Positions 18,491 to 27,007 of a DNA stretch of 62,349 nucleotides are shown piece by piece. A program made the position numbers and the translations under genes. The stretch's first letter is position 1. Every line of letters starts with the position of its first letter. The stretch spans positions 1 to 62,349 of the forward strand of contig NZ_SOBE01000007.1 in NCBI RefSeq assembly GCF_004364285.1. The letters run 5' to 3'. This DNA is from Frigoribacterium sp. PhB116. GTDB lineage: Bacteria > Actinomycetota > Actinomycetes > Actinomycetales > Microbacteriaceae. The notes below the pieces were generated by a model. It saw only the letters and a program-made list of their open reading frames with translations, had not been told where the DNA came from and ran no database searches.

Positions 18491-18520
18491 CGGGCTGGCC
18501 CTCGACCGGGGGCCAGCCCG
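18491..18520 (+). terminator. GC-rich hairpin after the alpha-xylosidase gene
   Basis: Perfect 10-bp stem (18491-18500 with 18511-18520), 10-nt loop, 21 nt beyond the stop. No T-tract. Confidence 0.6.
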
Positions 18521-18604
18521 GGTACGGGGCGACGCCACCGGTCGGGGTACGGCCGGTCGGGTGCCAGCCGGGAGAACCAGCGCGATCATCGTGCTCGTTC
18601 CGAC

Positions 18605-18880
18605 ATGGGCGTATATCTCAGGCCGCCGGTCGTCGTGCCTCCGGTGACCATGCCTCCGGTGACCACGCCTCCGGTCACCACACCGCCCGTGACGCCCGCC
18701 GTCCCGGTCACGCCCGTGGCGGACCGCAGCCGCGGCCAGCTCGCCGCGGGACGCCTCGCGAACACCGGCGCCGAGAGCACCGTGCCCGCCCTGCTCGCCG
18801 GGCTCGCGCTGTTGTCTGGTGTCGCGCTCGTCGTGACGGCTGCGACGCGCCGCCGCCGCGGCGCGCACGTCGCTCGCTGA
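18605..18880 (+). CDS. Orphan LANTG cell-wall sorting tail with PPVT repeats
   Basis: A 91-residue ORF made only of a repeat linker (about six PPVT-type units, residues 7-38), a short spacer, LANTG at about residue 51, a hydrophobic helix and an RRRR-containing tail. This is the C-terminal half of a typical LAxTG surface protein. No signal peptide or folded domain precedes it, and no good ribosome site is visible. It may be the remnant of a larger wall protein or a frame-broken gene. The sorting-tail architecture itself is unambiguous. The sequence between it and the AraC gene at 19250 holds only a hairpin. Confidence 0.55.
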   Translation: MGVYLRPPVVVPPVTMPPVTTPPVTTPPVTPAVPVTPVADRSRGQLAAGRLANTGAESTVPALLAGLALLSGVALVVTAATRRRRGAHVAR

Positions 18881-18976
18881 CGCGAGCCTGCCCGGTCGGC
18901 GGGCCGCGCCGCGGCCACTGGGGGAGCCGCAGGTGCGCGGCGGGCGCCTCCCTCGCTGGGCCCCTGGTCGTCCCGT

Positions 18977-19028
18977 CTCGTTCCGAGCATCCCGTCGCGC
19001 CACGACGAGACGGGATGCTCGGAACGAG
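18977..19028. terminator. Perfect 20-bp hairpin upstream of the AraC gene
   Basis: Arms 18977-18996 and 19009-19028 are exact complements around a 12-nt loop. It is the only structure seen in the 369-nt gap 18881-19249. Confidence 0.6.
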
Positions 19029-19249
19029 GAAGGACCCTGGTGCGGCGCCGCCGGGCGCGGCCGATCAGCCCCGTGCTCGGGGGTGGTGACGCGGGGTCGA
19101 CGGTGCGAGATGATGTCGTCGCGACATCCGTGCCTGCACCTCCGTGCCCGCGGCTTCGTGACGAACCGGCTCGCCGAGACGTCCCGAAGGAGGCGGGTCC
19201 GCCTCACCAGCGGGCGGCGCAGGCCGGGAACGGACCAGGAGAACCACTC

Positions 19250-20335
19250 ATGACCAGCACCGAGACCCACAGCGACGCCCACGCCGTCGAGGACGGCCTC
19301 GCCGTCGTGGCGACGGCTGCCGCCGTCGCGTCCGCCGACCCCGGCACTGCCGTCGACAGGGACGCCGTGGCCTCCGCCGGGCCCGACTCCGGGCCGCGCT
19401 TCGAGCGTGTCCAGTTCGCGAGCGACGACCTCGAGGAGGCGCGCAGCAGCCTCGAGAGCGTCTACGACGGCCGCCAGTTCCGGGCACGCGCCACGGGGGA
19501 GCCGTTCGCGTTCCGCTTCGCCTCCGCCGGCGACTCGCGCCTGAGCCTGCAGACCGGCACCTTCACGGCGCACCTGCAGGGCGTCATCCCGTGGTCGCGC
19601 GACTACGCGATGTCGTGGTTCCGCTCCGGCTCCGTGACCGTCGACTACCCGGTCGGGCAGCTGACGAGCGAGGGCTCGAGACCGTTCCTCACGCCGACCG
19701 AGACGTCGTTCGCGTTCTCGATGACGCCGCACCGGCACGGCATCGTGCACGTCGACGCGGCGTTCCTCGAGGCGGTCGCCAGCGAGCGCCACGCGGGGCC
19801 GCCGCAGCGGATCGTCTTCGACTACGCCGCCGTGCCGACCCACGAGGCGCTCGCCGCGTGGCGGACGACGCTCGGCGAGGTGACGCCGCTGATCGTCGGC
19901 GAGGAGACGCCCGCGCTGGCCCGCCACGCCGCCCAGCAGGCGCTCGTCCGCGGCATGCTCGACCTGTTCCCCTGGCGGGCGATCGACGTGCCCGACGCCC
20001 TGCGGACCGAGCGCACCCGCCGCCTCCGCCAGGCCGCGGAGTACGTGCACGCCTACGCCGACCAGGCCATCACCTCCGCCGACATCGCGGCCGCGGCGGG
20101 CATGCACACCCGGACCCTGCAGCTGCTGATGAGCGAGCACCTCGGCTCGAGCCCCACCAACTACGTGCGGCACGTGCGCCTCGATCGGGCCCGGCAAGAC
20201 CTGCTCTCGTCCGAGCCGGGCTCGGTGCTCGTGTCCGACGTCGCCCGCAAGTGGGGCTTCGGCAACCTCGGCCGCTTCTCGGCGTCGTACTCCGCACGGT
20301 TCGGCGAGTACCCGCGCGACACGCTCGCGCGCTGA
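19250..20335 (+). CDS. AraC-family transcriptional regulator (paralogue of 22082-23053)
   Basis: A 361-residue regulator. A variable Ala-rich first 45 residues is followed by an AraC-binding-like sensor domain (about 50-230) and an AraC double helix-turn-helix (about 255-360) with HTRTLQLLMSEHLGSSP and the terminal signature WGFGNLGRFSASY. AGGAG precedes the ATG. Close paralogue of the minus-strand AraC gene at 22082-23053: both share the sensor-domain motif SLQT and the closing GEYPRDTLAR. The inducer is unknown. Confidence 0.88.
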   Translation: MTSTETHSDAHAVEDGLAVVATAAAVASADPGTAVDRDAVASAGPDSGPRFERVQFASDDLEEARSSLESVYDGRQFRARATGEPFAFRFASAGDSRLSLQTGTFTAHLQGVIPWSRDYAMSWFRSGSVTVDYPVGQLTSEGSRPFLTPTETSFAFSMTPHRHGIVHVDAAFLEAVASERHAGPPQRIVFDYAAVPTHEALAAWRTTLGEVTPLIVGEETPALARHAAQQALVRGMLDLFPWRAIDVPDALRTERTRRLRQAAEYVHAYADQAITSADIAAAAGMHTRTLQLLMSEHLGSSPTNYVRHVRLDRARQDLLSSEPGSVLVSDVARKWGFGNLGRFSASYSARFGEYPRDTLAR

Positions 20336-20463
20336 GCGAGCGAGCTGGGCGAGCTGGGCGCGACGGCGGGGCGTCCTGCGGTGCCCGGCCCGCGCCTCCT
20401 CGGGGCGGTGGTTCACAGCGAGCTCGGGGTGCTCTCGCGGGGGCCGGGCGTACGGTCCGCGAC

Positions 20464-20661
20464 ATGAGCACCGACGACAAGTCCGACGAGACCATGACCA
20501 GCCCGATGATGGACGGAGCCGAGGAGGCGACGGCCGAGGAGAAGACGGACGGCCTGTCCGAGCAGGCCGACGCCGACCACCGCGACGGTGGCGGGACCGG
20601 CAGCCGCGAGGGCGACGTGCGCGAGCGCGCCGCCCAGCACGACGCGCAGTCGGACGTCTAG
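20464..20661 (+). CDS. Small acidic hydrophilic protein, unknown function
   Basis: A 65-residue, highly charged protein (many Asp/Glu, few hydrophobics), predicted to be disordered and cytoplasmic. Its codon use matches neighbours (high GC at third positions). The ribosome site is weak. It lies between the AraC gene and a long hairpin. I do not recognise a family. Confidence 0.5.
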   Translation: MSTDDKSDETMTSPMMDGAEEATAEEKTDGLSEQADADHRDGGGTGSREGDVRERAAQHDAQSDV

Positions 20662-20700
20662 CGCGGGCTGAGCAGCCCCGCCGCGCACCCGCTCGGACCG

Positions 20701-20768
20701 CACCGCACCGCGTTTCGTGCACCGCACCGGTTCTAGACCTGGTGCAGTGCACGAAATGCGGTGCGGTG
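20701..20768. terminator. 28-nt-arm hairpin in a convergent gap
   Basis: Arms 20701-20728 and 20741-20768 pair at 26 of 28 positions (one of the exceptions is a G:T wobble), loop 12 nt. Lies between the convergent small acidic protein and BLUF genes, so probably a bidirectional terminator. Confidence 0.65.
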
Positions 20769-20803
20769 TCTCTGCGGGTGGCGCCGGGCGCGGGGCAGGC
20801 GCG

Positions 20804-21235
20804 TCAGGCGCCGGCGGGCACGGGAGCGCGGAACCAGTCGAGCAGGGCGCGCACCGCAGGGTCGAGGTCGGGTCGGCGGCGCGAGTCGTCGAGGGCTGCG
20901 CCGGTCACGTCCGCGTAGCCGGGGATCGCCTCGGCGAGCTCGTCGGTCGTGGGTCGGTAGCCCATCGACCACTCGGCGAAACGGGGCTGATCGATCGACT
21001 CGCGCAGCAGCTCGACCACATCGGTGTGCCGCGGGTCGGCGGCGATGAGCTCGTAACGGGCCTGCACGACCTCGTCGGGACCTTCGAGCACCTGGACGAA
21101 GCGCCCCTGCTTGTGCATCAGGAACCCCGACAGCCCTAGCCGGCGGTTGTTCGCGCGGCTGTTCATGAGCAAGGTGGCGAGGTCGCCGTCGGTCGGACGG
21201 ACGCGCGAGGCACTGGTGTAGACGATCGAGAGCAT
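20804..21235 (-). CDS. BLUF-domain blue-light photoreceptor
   Basis: A 143-residue single-domain BLUF protein that should bind FAD. The photocycle residues are in register with AppA: Tyr6 (IVYTS), Asn30 and Gln48 (GRFVQVLEG), with the spacing 24 and 18 identical to AppA Tyr21/Asn45/Gln63. Trp in EWSMGY occupies the usual semi-conserved site. No output domain is fused, so it must signal by protein contact. The ATG at 21235 follows AAAGG. Its neighbours are two AraC regulators and a small membrane protein; a functional link is only suggested by proximity. Confidence 0.9.
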   Translation of the reverse strand: MLSIVYTSASRVRPTDGDLATLLMNSRANNRRLGLSGFLMHKQGRFVQVLEGPDEVVQARYELIAADPRHTDVVELLRESIDQPRFAEWSMGYRPTTDELAEAIPGYADVTGAALDDSRRRPDLDPAVRALLDWFRAPVPAGA

Positions 21236-21338
21236 GAGGGCCTTTCGGGGGGTCCTTCGAGCTTGCCCGCTGTGAACCGCGCCGTCACGCCCCAGAGAGG
21301 GGGCTGCGCGGGTCGTTCCTGCCCGCGGTCGCTGCGCG

Positions 21339-21396
21339 CCCGCTGAACCCGCGCACACCCGTTGGCGCGCGCGAGGGTCCACGCGGGTTCAGCGGG
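21339..21396. terminator. Perfect 15-bp hairpin over the stop of the membrane-protein gene
   Basis: Arms 21339-21353 and 21382-21396 are exact complements; the right arm covers the stop codon of the gene ending at 21389. Transcripts from that gene toward BLUF would pass through it. Confidence 0.6.
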
Positions 21397-21820
21397 TGTC
21401 GACCGCGCGCCGTGACCGGCGACGGCCGCGCAGCAGGATGGCGAGGTACGCGAGGGCGCTGGCGAGGCAGAGAGCGATGCCGGTCCAGACGACGGGCAGC
21501 GCAAGCCCGTCGAAGACGGCGCCCAACAGGAACGACAGGCCGATCGCGAAGGAAGTGAGCAGCAGCGAGAGGACCGGCTCGAGCCACGCCGGGCCGAGCA
21601 GTGCGGCTCGTGAGGTGTCGTGTCCCTCGTCGGCACGGCTCCGGGCGTCGTCCAGCCGGTCGCGGATCGTGAGGCCGATGACGGGGCCCCAGAAGCAGAC
21701 GACCGCGGGCTGGCCCACCTGCGACACGGCGATCACGACGATCGAGGCCACTGCCCCAGCGACGTACCACCGCGGGAACACGCGGCTGATCGGGACGGCG
21801 CGTCCGGGGCCGTCGGTCAC
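21389..21820 (-). CDS. Small integral membrane protein, unknown function
   Basis: About 143 residues with roughly four transmembrane segments (for example YVAGAVASIVVIAVS and PVLSLLLTSFAIGLSFLLG) and a basic C-terminus. No recognised family. The GTG at 21820 is the likeliest start because the preceding in-frame sequence is not membrane-like, but no strong ribosome site marks it, so the true start could be further upstream. Confidence 0.6.
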   Translation of the reverse strand: MTDGPGRAVPISRVFPRWYVAGAVASIVVIAVSQVGQPAVVCFWGPVIGLTIRDRLDDARSRADEGHDTSRAALLGPAWLEPVLSLLLTSFAIGLSFLLGAVFDGLALPVVWTGIALCLASALAYLAILLRGRRRSRRAVDTR

Positions 21821-22081
21821 GCCGAGCTCGCAGTCGTGGGCATGCCGCCACGTTAGCCGCGCCGTTGCTGCTGCGCGCCGCCACCTCGAGCCGGCCGCCT
21901 TCCGAACCCGCGCACCCGTCGAGCCGCGCGCACCCCTCGAAACCGCGCGTACCCTGCGGCGCGCACGCGGTGTGCGCGGGATCGGCGGGTGTCGACGCAG
22001 GAGGACGCGGCACCAGGCGCTGGCGGCTGGCGGCCGGCCGCCGAGCTCGCGCCGCGGGTGCCGCCCGCCGGCCACGCGCCG
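21821..22081. other. Non-coding gap with nested GC-rich inverted repeats
   Basis: Contains CCCGCGCAC at 21907-21915 matched by GTGCGCGGG at 21972-21980, with further CCGCGCG repeats between. No credible gene is seen on either strand. Confidence 0.4.
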
Positions 22082-23053
22082 TCAGCGCGCGAGCGTGTCG
22101 CGGGGGTACTCGCCGACGTGGTCGGCGTAGCTGGCCGAGAAGCGGCCGAGGTTGCCGAAGCCCCAGCGGCGCGCGACGGATGCGACGGTCGTCTCGTGCG
22201 GCGAGGCGGCGAGCAGGTCGGCCCGGACGCGGTCGAGTCGGACCTGGCGCAGGTACGCCGAGGGCGACGTGCCGAGGTGCTCGCTCATCGCGAGCTGCAG
22301 GCTGCGGGTGTGCAGGCCGACGGCAGCCGCGACGTCGGAGGGGCTGATCGCCTCGGCCGCGTGCGCGTGCAGGTACTCGAGGGCGTGCCGCACGCGGACG
22401 GTGCCGGGCGTGCGGAGCGAGCGGGGGACGTCGACGACCTGCCAGCGCCAGGTGCGGAGCACGGCCCGCGCTGTGCTCAGCTGCGCCTCGAGCCGGAGCA
22501 GGGGAGGGACGACCTCGCCGACGACGGCCTCGGTGGCCCCCGCCATCGCCGTCCGCCAGTCGGCGATCGCCTCGGCGCCGGGCGTGTTCGTCGTGTCGAA
22601 GGCGATGCGCTGGGCCGGCCCGCCGTGCAGCTCGGTCGCGGTCTGCTCGAGGAACTCGGTGCCGAGCCGCACCAGGTGGCTCTGCCGCGGACGGAACTCG
22701 AACTCGAACGAGTCCTCGGCGGGGATGAGGAACGGGGTCGACCCCTCAGTGCGGTACGCCTCCGACCCGCGGCGGACCGTCGCCGACCCGCTGCGGAACC
22801 ACATGACGAAGTGGGTGTCGGGGAAGGGGATCTCGCCCTCCATGTGCCCGCTGAAGTGCGACGTCTGCAGGCTGACGCGCTCGTCGCCCGCCGTGACGTA
22901 GCGGTACGAGAACGGTGCGCTGGAGGGGCGTGCGTCGAACCGGCGCCCGCCGTGGTGGTCGGCGCGGCTGCGCAGCACCTCGTGCAGGTCGGTGCCCTGC
23001 TCGACGGCACGGCTGTACGCCGGCACGTCGAGGCGCGCGGATTCGTCCGACAT
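22082..23053 (-). CDS. AraC-family transcriptional regulator (paralogue of 19250-20335)
   Basis: A 323-residue regulator with an AraC-binding-like sensor (about 20-200) and the double helix-turn-helix (about 220-323; LHTRSLQLAMSEHLGTSP, WGFGNLGRFSASY). Same domain layout and same ending (GEYPRDTLAR) as the plus-strand AraC 2 kb away, so the two arose by duplication. The ATG at 23053 has only a weak ribosome site. It follows the SDR gene (23137-24090) by 83 nt on the same strand and is probably co-transcribed. Confidence 0.88.
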   Translation of the reverse strand: MSDESARLDVPAYSRAVEQGTDLHEVLRSRADHHGGRRFDARPSSAPFSYRYVTAGDERVSLQTSHFSGHMEGEIPFPDTHFVMWFRSGSATVRRGSEAYRTEGSTPFLIPAEDSFEFEFRPRQSHLVRLGTEFLEQTATELHGGPAQRIAFDTTNTPGAEAIADWRTAMAGATEAVVGEVVPPLLRLEAQLSTARAVLRTWRWQVVDVPRSLRTPGTVRVRHALEYLHAHAAEAISPSDVAAAVGLHTRSLQLAMSEHLGTSPSAYLRQVRLDRVRADLLAASPHETTVASVARRWGFGNLGRFSASYADHVGEYPRDTLAR

Positions 23054-23136
23054 CGGGGATCGTCTCGTCTCTGCAGGGGTCTGGGCAGGAAGAGCTGAAT
23101 CGTGCCACAGGCCGCCGACATCCGACCCGTGGACGG

Positions 23137-24090
23137 TCAGGCGCGCGAGCGCGCCTCCGCGTCGACGAGGGCGAGAGAGACGTCCCACAGGCGGTCGGCC
23201 TCGGCCGGGTCGAGCGCCCAGGCGCGGACGCCGTGCAGCCCGTCGACGATCTCGTCGACCACCTCGGCCTCGTGGCAGTCCTCGAAGTAGCGACCCCGCA
23301 CCTCCGTCAGCTCGGGCGCGGTGGCGAGCAGCACGGAGGTGGCCGCGCCCTGCTCGGGAGTCTTGACCGCGTCGGCCGCCGCGACCTTGGTGGCGGCGAG
23401 CACGTCCGGGGCCCAGTGCTTCTGCAGGCCCGTCCAGATGCCGCCGGGCATGCACGAGTTCGCGACGATGCCGTCGCCGGCCCAGCGGGTGCTCGCGCCG
23501 ACCGCGAAGAGGGCGTTGGCCGTCTTGGACTGGGCGTAGGCGAGCCCGGGCTCGTAGCGCCGACGCCGGAAGAACAGGTCGTCGAACACGACGGGCGACC
23601 CGCCGTTGCCGCTCGACGAGACGGAGACGATCCGAGCGCCGCCGGCCGCGGCGAGGACGTCGTGCAGGCCGAGGGCCAGTGCGAAGTGGCCGAGGTGGTT
23701 CGTCGCGAACTGGAGCTCCCACCCCGCGGCCGTGTAGGTCTCAGGCGAGTCCATGACGCCGGCGTTGGCGATCAGGACGTCGAGCGGCCCGGTCCACTCT
23801 GCGGCGACGCGCTCGACGGAGGCGGGCCGGTCGAGGTGCAGCTCGACCACGTCGGGTGCGGACCCGCCGGTCGAGCGGGCGATGTCGTCGGCCACCGCAC
23901 GCCCCGCGGCGACGTCGCGCACGGCCAGCGTCACCCGGGCGCCGGCCCCGGCCAGGGCGCGGGCCGTCTCGACCCCGATCCCCGAGGAGGCGCCCGTCAC
24001 GAGGGCCGTCCGCCCGCCCAGGTCGACGCCCTCGAGCGTCTCGGCCGCCGTCGTCGTCGCCCCGAAGGTGCTGATGTCGCGTGTCGTCAC
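23137..24090 (-). CDS. Short-chain dehydrogenase/reductase (retinol-dehydrogenase-like)
   Basis: A 317-residue NAD(P)-dependent oxidoreductase: cofactor motif TGASSGIG (about residue 32), NAG motif (LIANAGVM) and the catalytic YAQSK (Tyr/Lys). The length and C-terminal extension match the group annotated as oxidoreductases related to retinol dehydrogenases. GTG start at 24090 with AGAGGG upstream. The substrate is unknown. Probably transcribed together with the downstream AraC gene and divergently from the SDR at 24354. Confidence 0.85.
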   Translation of the reverse strand: MTTRDISTFGATTTAAETLEGVDLGGRTALVTGASSGIGVETARALAGAGARVTLAVRDVAAGRAVADDIARSTGGSAPDVVELHLDRPASVERVAAEWTGPLDVLIANAGVMDSPETYTAAGWELQFATNHLGHFALALGLHDVLAAAGGARIVSVSSSGNGGSPVVFDDLFFRRRRYEPGLAYAQSKTANALFAVGASTRWAGDGIVANSCMPGGIWTGLQKHWAPDVLAATKVAAADAVKTPEQGAATSVLLATAPELTEVRGRYFEDCHEAEVVDEIVDGLHGVRAWALDPAEADRLWDVSLALVDAEARSRA

Positions 24091-24226
24091 GTGGTCCCTC
24101 TCGCTCGATGCCGCGACCCTACGCCGGGCCGCCGACACCGAGTCCCGTGGCGACTTGCCGCCTCCCCGACCTGCCACCCGGCCGCGTCGGCAGCCGGCCC
24201 GGACCGGACCCGACCCGACCCGAAAG

Positions 24227-24262
24227 CGACAAGACGACGCGGAACACAGGGTCGTCTTGTCG
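24227..24262. repeat. 12-bp-arm hairpin in a divergent promoter region
   Basis: CGACAAGACGAC (24227-24238) pairs with 24251-24262, and outer GCGAC/GTCGC segments extend it. It lies between two divergently transcribed SDR genes, so it is not a simple terminator; a regulator site or attenuator is possible. Confidence 0.55.
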
Positions 24263-24353
24263 GCGCCGCGTCGCTTCGTCGGTGCGTGCCCGCCTGGGGC
24301 ATGCTGAACGAGCGCGGGGAGTCGCTCTCCGCGCACCGACGGAGGGACTCCCC

Positions 24354-25148
24354 GTGCACATCGACCTCACCGGCAAGACCGCCCTCGTGACGGGCTCGAC
24401 CCAGGGCATCGGCCGCGCGATCGCGCTCGGCCTGGCCCGGGCAGGCGCGACGGTCGCCGTGAACGGGCGCACCGCCTCCCGCGTGGACGAAGCGATCGCC
24501 GGCCTCCTCGAGGACGCCCCCGGCGCCTCCTTCGTCGCGGCCCCCGGCGACGTCTCGACCGACGAGGGGGCGCAGCAGGTGCTCAGCGCCGTGCCGCAGG
24601 TCGACGTGCTGACGAACAACCTCGGCATCTTCGCCTCCGCCGACCCGCTCTCGATCGACGACGACGAGTGGCGCCGCTACTTCGAGGTCAACGTGCTGTC
24701 GGCGGTGCGGCTGATCCGCTCGTACCTGCCGGGCATGACCGAGCGCGGCTGGGGGCGGGTGCAGAACATCGCGAGCGACTCGGCCGTCGTCATCCCGGCG
24801 GAGATGATCCACTACGGCATGTCGAAGACGTCCCTCCTCGCGGTGTCGCGCGGCTTCGCGAAGGCCGCCGCGGGCACCGGCGTCACGGTCAACTCGGTCA
24901 TCGCGGGCCCGACCCACACCGCCGGCGTCGAGGACTTCGTCTACGAGCTCGTCTCGCGCGACCTGCCCTGGGACGAGGCGCAGCACGAGTTCATGGTGCA
25001 GCACCGGCCGCAGTCGCTCATCCAGCGCCTGATCGAGCCCGACGAGATCGCGTCGATGGTGGTGTACCTGTCGTCGACCTTCGCGTCGGCGACGACGGGG
25101 GCCGCGGTGCGGGTCGACGGCGGGTACGTGGACTCGATCCTGCCCTGA
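24354..25148 (+). CDS. Short-chain dehydrogenase/reductase
   Basis: A 264-residue SDR: TGSTQGIG cofactor loop, NNLGIF, catalytic Tyr/Lys in YGMSK, and the C-terminal RVDGGYVDS typical of classical FabG-like SDRs. GTG start with GGAGGG 7 nt upstream. Ends next to a complex hairpin at 25166-25231 and is convergent with the heme oxygenase. The substrate cannot be told from sequence. Confidence 0.88.
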   Translation: MHIDLTGKTALVTGSTQGIGRAIALGLARAGATVAVNGRTASRVDEAIAGLLEDAPGASFVAAPGDVSTDEGAQQVLSAVPQVDVLTNNLGIFASADPLSIDDDEWRRYFEVNVLSAVRLIRSYLPGMTERGWGRVQNIASDSAVVIPAEMIHYGMSKTSLLAVSRGFAKAAAGTGVTVNSVIAGPTHTAGVEDFVYELVSRDLPWDEAQHEFMVQHRPQSLIQRLIEPDEIASMVVYLSSTFASATTGAAVRVDGGYVDSILP

Positions 25149-25165
25149 CCCCAGCTCGGCGGCGC

Positions 25166-25231
25166 GAACCGACGCGAAATCGACAAAGCAACGCGGGGCC
25201 CCGCGTAGTTCTGTCGCTTTCGCGTCGGTTC
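25166..25231. terminator. Compound hairpin between convergent SDR and heme oxygenase genes
   Basis: Outer arms of about 20 nt (25166-25185 with 25212-25231, one mismatch) enclose a perfect 16-bp palindrome ACGCGGGGCCCCGCGT at 25191-25206. Probably a bidirectional terminator. Confidence 0.65.
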
Positions 25232-25268
25232 AGTCGCCAGAGCTGATCAGGCCGACTCAGGCGCCGGC

Positions 25269-25940
25269 TCAGGCGGCGGCGGCAGCGGCGCGGCGTGCCC
25301 GGCGGTCGGCCTCGAGGCCGTCGAGGAGGCGGGTGTCGAGCGAGTGGGCGAGCGCGACCTCGGCGACCACCGCCTCCTTGTCGGCGTCGGTCCACGGGGC
25401 GGCGTCGAGCTGCTCGCGGTAGGTGGCCCGGAAGAGCGCCGGGTCGGCGACCTCGGCGAAGACGTAGAAGCCGACGCCGTTGACGTCGAAGCCGTAGTGC
25501 TTCTGCAGCAGCGTGCTGATGAAGCGCCCGCACGACAGGTCGCCGAGGTAGCGCGTGTAGTGGTGCGCGACGAGGGCCCCCGCCGAGGTCGCGGCGACCG
25601 TCTCGAGCCTCTCGACGTACTCACGCGTCGCGGGCAGGGCGACGACGCGGTCGCGCCAGGCGTCGCCGAGCAGGAACTCGAGGTCGGACTCGAGGGCAGG
25701 CAGCCGGCTCATGCCGGTCGTCACGAACGGCGAGGCCACGGGGTGCCCGGCCATGGACCCGGAGGCGCCCTCGAGCGCCCGGTACACGAACCAGTACTGC
25801 GCCACGAGCTGGGCGTAGTCGTCGACGTCGCAGGTGCCGCGAAGCAGGTCGGTCATGAAGTCGGCGCCGCCGCTGGTGCCGTGGCGACTGGTCGTCCGGG
25901 CCCGCAGCAGCTCCGAGAAGGGGACGACGTCGTGGGCCAC
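25269..25940 (-). CDS. Heme oxygenase (biliverdin-producing)
   Basis: A 223-residue HmuO-family protein. The proximal heme ligand is His20 (SRHGTSGG), and the distal-helix region reads YLGDLSCG where the family usually has GDLSGG. It opens heme to biliverdin, CO and iron, allowing heme to serve as an iron source. GTG start at 25940 with GGAG upstream. An IdeR/DtxR-like box lies at 25998-26016, so expression should rise under iron limitation. The C-terminus is a run of Ala/Arg. Reductase partner not encoded nearby. Confidence 0.9.
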   Translation of the reverse strand: MAHDVVPFSELLRARTTSRHGTSGGADFMTDLLRGTCDVDDYAQLVAQYWFVYRALEGASGSMAGHPVASPFVTTGMSRLPALESDLEFLLGDAWRDRVVALPATREYVERLETVAATSAGALVAHHYTRYLGDLSCGRFISTLLQKHYGFDVNGVGFYVFAEVADPALFRATYREQLDAAPWTDADKEAVVAEVALAHSLDTRLLDGLEADRRARRAAAAAA

Positions 25941-25997
25941 GGGTGACTCCGATGCTCGGATCGGGCGGTCGGACGACGACCCGTCCCTGAACCGTAC

Positions 25998-26016
25998 TTA
26001 GGTCACCCTTACCGCG
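25998..26016 (-). promoter_or_regulatory. Putative IdeR/DtxR iron box upstream of heme oxygenase
   Basis: TTAGGTCACCCTTACC matches 13 of the first 16 positions of the DtxR consensus (TTAGGTTAGCCTAACC). It is 58 nt before the start codon, in promoter range. Confidence 0.65.
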
Positions 26017-26094
26017 CAACCCCCGTGCCTCCGAGGTCGCCGAGAGCACCGGGTGAGGAGGCCGTGCCGCGAGGGCCGGGGGCATGCTGGGCCG

Positions 26095-26448
26095 ATGGAC
26101 GACGACGAGAAGAAGAGCATCCGCGACGACTTCCACGACGCGGTGAACATGACCCCGCACGAGCTCGAGCAGTGGCTCGAGACCGACGAAGCGAAGGAGG
26201 TGGGGCAGAAGTCGTCCGACAGGGCCGAGTCGGTGGGGCACCACAGCGGACGCAGGATCGTGACGATCCTCCGCACGAAGGCGGCCGACCTGGGCGACGA
26301 CGACTACGCGCACATGAAGAAGGTCACGGGCTACGTGCACCGGCACTCCGCACAGGGTCCGGAGGGCGACGCGCACGACTCGAAGTGGCGCTTCTCGCTG
26401 ATGAACTGGGGCAACGACCCGGAGAAGACGACGAAGTCGAAGAAGTAG
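26095..26448 (+). CDS. DUF3140 family protein
   Basis: A 117-residue hydrophilic protein matching the DUF3140 pattern seen in many actinobacteria and rhizobia: an N-terminal MTPHELEQWLETDEAKEVG segment, a SGRRIVTILR core and a YVHRHSAQ motif, ending in a Lys-rich tail. The family is annotated as DNA-binding but its role is not established. Its ATG has only a weak upstream site. It is convergent with the SRPBCC gene across a strong terminator. Confidence 0.8.
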   Translation: MDDDEKKSIRDDFHDAVNMTPHELEQWLETDEAKEVGQKSSDRAESVGHHSGRRIVTILRTKAADLGDDDYAHMKKVTGYVHRHSAQGPEGDAHDSKWRFSLMNWGNDPEKTTKSKK

Positions 26449-26474
26449 CGGCGACAGCCGCAGGACGCCGCCAT

Positions 26475-26527
26475 GCACGGCGACGGCCCCGCCCCTCCGG
26501 TGAGGAGGAACGGGGCCGTCGCCGTGC
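26475..26527. terminator. Bidirectional hairpin terminator
   Basis: Perfect 17-bp stem (26475-26491 with 26511-26527); the loop itself can form CCTCC/GGAGG. Placed between the convergent DUF3140 and SRPBCC genes. Confidence 0.75.
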
Positions 26528-26551
26528 GGGGCCGAGGCCCGGGCGTGCGGA

Positions 26552-27007
26552 CTACGCCTGCACGTCGCCGCGCCAGGACCCGTCGGCCTGGCCCTTCGAC
26601 TCGATGTACTGCTTGAAGTTGGCGAGGTCCTTCTTGATGGCCCGGCCGTCGGAGCCGATGGCCGCGCCGAGCTTCTCGAGGACGCCCTCGGTGGACCAGT
26701 CGATCTGCACGGTGACGCGCGTCTCGGTGTCGCTCAGCTTGTGGAAGGTCACGACGCCGGCGTGGTCGACCTCGCCGCCGGTGCTGGTCCAGGCGACGCG
26801 CTCGTCGGGGTGCTGCTCGGTGATCTCCGCCTCGAAGGTCTTCTCGACCGGTCCGACCTTGACCTTCCACACCGTGAGGGTGGGGGTGGTCTGCGTGATC
26901 GACTCGACCTCGTCGAGGAACTTCGGGAACTCCTCGAACTGGGTCCACTGGTCGTACGCGGTGCGGACGGGGACCTCGACGTCGATCGTCTCGATGGCCT
27001 GTGCCAT
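26552..27007 (-). CDS. SRPBCC (polyketide cyclase/START-like) protein
   Basis: A 151-residue protein with the Bet v1/START-like helix-grip fold typical of SRPBCC: ETIDVEVPVRTAYDQWTQFE at the start, VWKVKVGP and the long C-terminal helix FKQYIESKG. The family binds hydrophobic ligands; this subgroup is common near membrane and stress genes in actinobacteria but has no assigned ligand. A strong AGGAG site precedes the ATG. Confidence 0.82.
   Translation of the reverse strand: MAQAIETIDVEVPVRTAYDQWTQFEEFPKFLDEVESITQTTPTLTVWKVKVGPVEKTFEAEITEQHPDERVAWTSTGGEVDHAGVVTFHKLSDTETRVTVQIDWSTEGVLEKLGAAIGSDGRAIKKDLANFKQYIESKGQADGSWRGDVQA

Noticed and set aside
16079-20752. 1557-codon minus-strand frame
   Set aside because: Runs antisense through several confirmed plus-strand genes and over a terminator; composition is that of a shadow frame.
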